Source: Clostridia bacterium
GTDB taxonomy: Bacteria > Bacillota > Clostridia > Christensenellales > UBA1242
Assembly (NCBI GenBank): GCA_017622115.1
Contig: JAGART010000094.1
Span: 1 to 8,114 of the forward strand
Direction of reading: 5' to 3'
Length of the DNA: 8,114 nucleotides
The notes beneath the pieces were generated by a model. The model worked only from the letters and a program-made list of their open reading frames with translations. It was not told the origin of the DNA and searched no databases. Positions 6,332-8,114 of this stretch are shown in pieces. Position numbers and translations under genes: made by a program. Position 1 is the stretch's first letter. The number at the start of each line of letters is the position of its first letter.

Positions 6332-8114
6332 AATTATTTAAGTCGTCATTAACGTTAGAACTTGTACTTTGGAATTGTGCAATAAGAATTTTGCCCTCCA
6401 CTAAACTATATGGAATATCCACACTCATTTTATTGTATGCAGACAAGTCATCTTCTTCATTTGTTGTCCAACCAACAAACTGATATCCGCTACTAGCCAC
6501 TGCACTCACGTGTACACTTGTTAACCCCTCGTTTGTGCTATAACCATTTATTCTTGCCTCACCCACACACGCTAACGTGCTTGTTTCGGTTATATTTTGC
6601 ACTTGCAACGCAACACCGCTAATGCTAGTACCTCCGCTAGATTTTAATTCAGTATAAGGTGTAGTTGTAGTTACCAAATAAATATTAATATTTTGAGATA
6701 AATACGCTGATTCTATATAGTTTAAATCTATTCCAAAACTATTACTGCTAGTATTTGCGTGATACACAATAGTTAAAGCAAAAGGTTGATTTGTTATAGT
6801 ACCCATTGCATATTCAATAGGATAAAAAGTACTATTATCAAATGATATTTGGCTCACATAGTGTCCTGTTTGTGGTTTTGCAATAACATTTGAGGTTATT
6901 TCATTAAAAATAACATTTTGAGCACTTAAACTTGTACTAGAACCAGAAACACTAATTTTAATAACATCAAAAATCCACTTCGCATAAAGTGTATGTGTAC
7001 CATTAACGATAGAACTTTCACTCACCGCACTACCAGTTAATGAACTATTTGTGTACCAACCGCCAAACTCATAACCAACACGTGTAGGTGTTGGCAATGT
7101 ACCATAAGCCACACCACTAACAACCGCTTTTGAAGCACATTCTGTACCGCCATTTGATTCAAATGTAACCACACTACACAAATAGAAGTTTGTGTTTGTG
7201 AAATATGTTGTTGTCCCATAATTTGTCTTTGTGGTATCTAAAATATCTTGACTAACAAAGTAATATGCCACTAAACTTGAATTGTTTGTAAACGCACCGC
7301 TACTTACACTAAAATTAACTAATTGCATAAAATATACACTAGTTAATGCAGTACAATCATAAAAAGCACCCCCTATACTGGTAACCCCACTTCCTATGGT
7401 TACACTTGTTAAACTTGTACAATTAGCAAACGTAGATGTTCCTATACTTATTACACTACTTCCTATTATTACTTCTTTTAAGTTGGTGCAATATCGAAAC
7501 GCATAATCCTCTATACTAGTTACACCACTTCCTATAGTTACGCTATTTAATGCCGTGTAAGCATATAATGCATAAGCATTTATTGAAGTTATAGTACTTG
7601 GAATTATTATATCTGTTTGTAATATTGAGTCTACATATAAATTCTTTGCATAATATAACGGATTTGAAGTTTCTTTGACAAAGCTTATTTTAAACCATGC
7701 ATCTAGACTACTTACAGTTACTTTGGTTAAATTACTACAACTTCGAAATGCATCAGCTCCAATACTTATATATTGAGTATTGGACTCAAAATTCACAGCA
7801 ACAACTTTTGGAAGATATGATGACGCTGGATACATGAAATTTTCTGGTATATTGTTTACTTCTGGTCCTATGTTTATAGATATACCACTTCCATCGATAC
7901 CTGCATTAAAAAATATATCATTATTACTTTCAAAATCTTCTACTGCTTTTGCATTATAATTTATTGTTGTCAATGCCCTACAACCACTAAAAACACCATT
8001 GCCTATACTTGTTACTCCACTTCCTATGGTTACACTCGTTAAGCCCGTACACCCCAGAAACACACCTTGCTCTATAGTCGTTACTCCATTCCCTATTATT
8101 ACTTCAATTAATCC
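6330..8114 (-). CDS. BspA-type leucine-rich-repeat surface protein with an InlB-type repeat (C-terminal part, N-terminus outside window)
   Basis: The frame is open from the right window edge to TAA at 6330, giving 594 visible residues; the true start lies beyond the window. The first two thirds hold BspA/TpLRR-type leucine-rich repeats (LRR_5 type) of about 23 residues, with the pattern LTSVTIGSGVTSIGxxAFxxCTx. They are clear at 8111-7974 and 7550-7275, with degenerate units between. Bases 7169-6975 encode an InlB B-repeat (Listeria-Bacteroides repeat), running from VTFESNGGTE through GYEFGGWY to LYAKW. Bases about 6965-6755 and 6515-6372 resemble further extracellular bacterial repeats (AKPQTGHYVSQISF; SGYQFVGW ending in AQF). 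Such proteins are usually secreted and bind host or microbial surfaces. The C-terminus (VNDDLNN) has no LPxTG motif, membrane helix or other visible anchor. A GTG at 8063 lies within a repeat and is not a plausible start. Confidence 0.92.
   Translation of the reverse strand, partial: GLIEVIIGNGVTTIEQGVFLGCTGLTSVTIGSGVTSIGNGVFSGCRALTTINYNAKAVEDFESNNDIFFNAGIDGSGISINIGPEVNNIPENFMYPASSYLPKVVAVNFESNTQYISIGADAFRSCSNLTKVTVSSLDAWFKISFVKETSNPLYYAKNLYVDSILQTDIIIPSTITSINAYALYAYTALNSVTIGSGVTSIEDYAFRYCTNLKEVIIGSSVISIGTSTFANCTSLTSVTIGSGVTSIGGAFYDCTALTSVYFMQLVNFSVSSGAFTNNSSLVAYYFVSQDILDTTKTNYGTTTYFTNTNFYLCSVVTFESNGGTECASKAVVSGVAYGTLPTPTRVGYEFGGWYTNSSLTGSAVSESSIVNGTHTLYAKWIFDVIKISVSGSSTSLSAQNVIFNEITSNVIAKPQTGHYVSQISFDNSTFYPIEYAMGTITNQPFALTIVYHANTSSNSFGIDLNYIESAYLSQNINIYLVTTTTPYTELKSSGGTSISGVALQVQNITETSTLACVGEARINGYSTNEGLTSVHVSAVASSGYQFVGWTTNEEDDLSAYNKMSVDIPYSLVEGKILIAQFQSTSSNVNDDLNN
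7275..7550 (-). repeat. Tandem LRR-encoding DNA repeats (second cluster)
   Basis: Four consecutive units of about 69 bases (7550-7482, 7481-7413, 7412-7347, 7346-7275) encode the 23-residue leucine-rich repeat. The third unit is one codon shorter (22 residues) and the fourth is degenerate. DNA identity is high in the segment coding for VTIGSGVTSI, with differences at synonymous positions. Confidence 0.8.
7974..8111 (-). repeat. Tandem LRR-encoding DNA repeats (first cluster, at window edge)
   Basis: Two exact 69-base units (8111-8043 and 8042-7974) encode consecutive leucine-rich repeats and probably continue past the window edge. A 20-base block at 8017-8036 is identical to one at 7387-7406 in the second cluster, about 630 bases away. 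Confidence 0.75.

Noticed and set aside
6330..8063. A complete surface-protein gene starting at the GTG at 8063
   Set aside because: The GTG lies inside a leucine-rich repeat and the frame stays open to the window edge with another full repeat, so the gene is truncated by the window.
6330..8114. CRISPR-like or satellite array suggested by the regular repeats
   Set aside because: The repeats are in frame, codon-aligned, and encode a known leucine-rich repeat; there are no unique spacers.

Overview
The window is AT-rich and reads as a chromosomal segment of a low-G+C Gram-positive bacterium, most likely an uncultured Clostridia-like gut lineage. The basis is strong AGGAG-type ribosome binding sites, a SpoVB/YabM-type flippase next to an HU gene (a clostridial arrangement), a clostridial-type thioredoxin reductase, and a surface protein with BspA leucine-rich repeats and an InlB-type repeat. 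All eight stop codons that can be read are TAA, and Trp is read from TGG. This placement is inference, since there is no rRNA or other phylogenetic marker.

Layout: almost everything is on the minus strand. From right to left, 8114-6330 is the C-terminal 594 residues of a large repeat-rich surface protein whose N-terminus lies outside the window. It converges on a small plus-strand gene (5865-6305) for an unrecognised all-helical protein, and both genes end in one shared bidirectional terminator (6304-6331). Divergent from the small gene is a trxB-glmM operon (5753-3476) with an extended -10 promoter, an 8-base stop/start overlap, and a strong terminator (3444-3469). Next come a SpoVB/YabM/MurJ-like flippase and a divergent HU-like protein (3409-1522), also joined by an 8-base overlap. 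A canonical HU gene (1392-1117) follows with its own promoter and terminator, then dusB (1060-137), whose ribosome binding site begins almost directly after that terminator. The first 57 bases hold the start of another minus-strand gene encoding a hydrophobic N-terminus.

Functionally the block is housekeeping: thiol redox (TrxB), cell-wall precursor supply (GlmM makes glucosamine-1-phosphate), a lipid-linked glycan flippase, nucleoid proteins and tRNA modification (DusB). The flippase-HU order matches part of the spoVT-yabM-mazG-hup-yabO-yabP-yabQ cluster of sporulating Firmicutes, but mazG and the sporulation genes are absent, with a second, diverged HU in the mazG position.

I did not find a CRISPR array, an insertion sequence, a defence system or an obviously novel multi-gene system. 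The most unusual items are the diverged HU paralogue coupled to a flippase, the possibly leaderless flippase start, dusB lying behind a terminator with no room for its own promoter, and the unanchored C-terminus of the repeat-rich surface protein.
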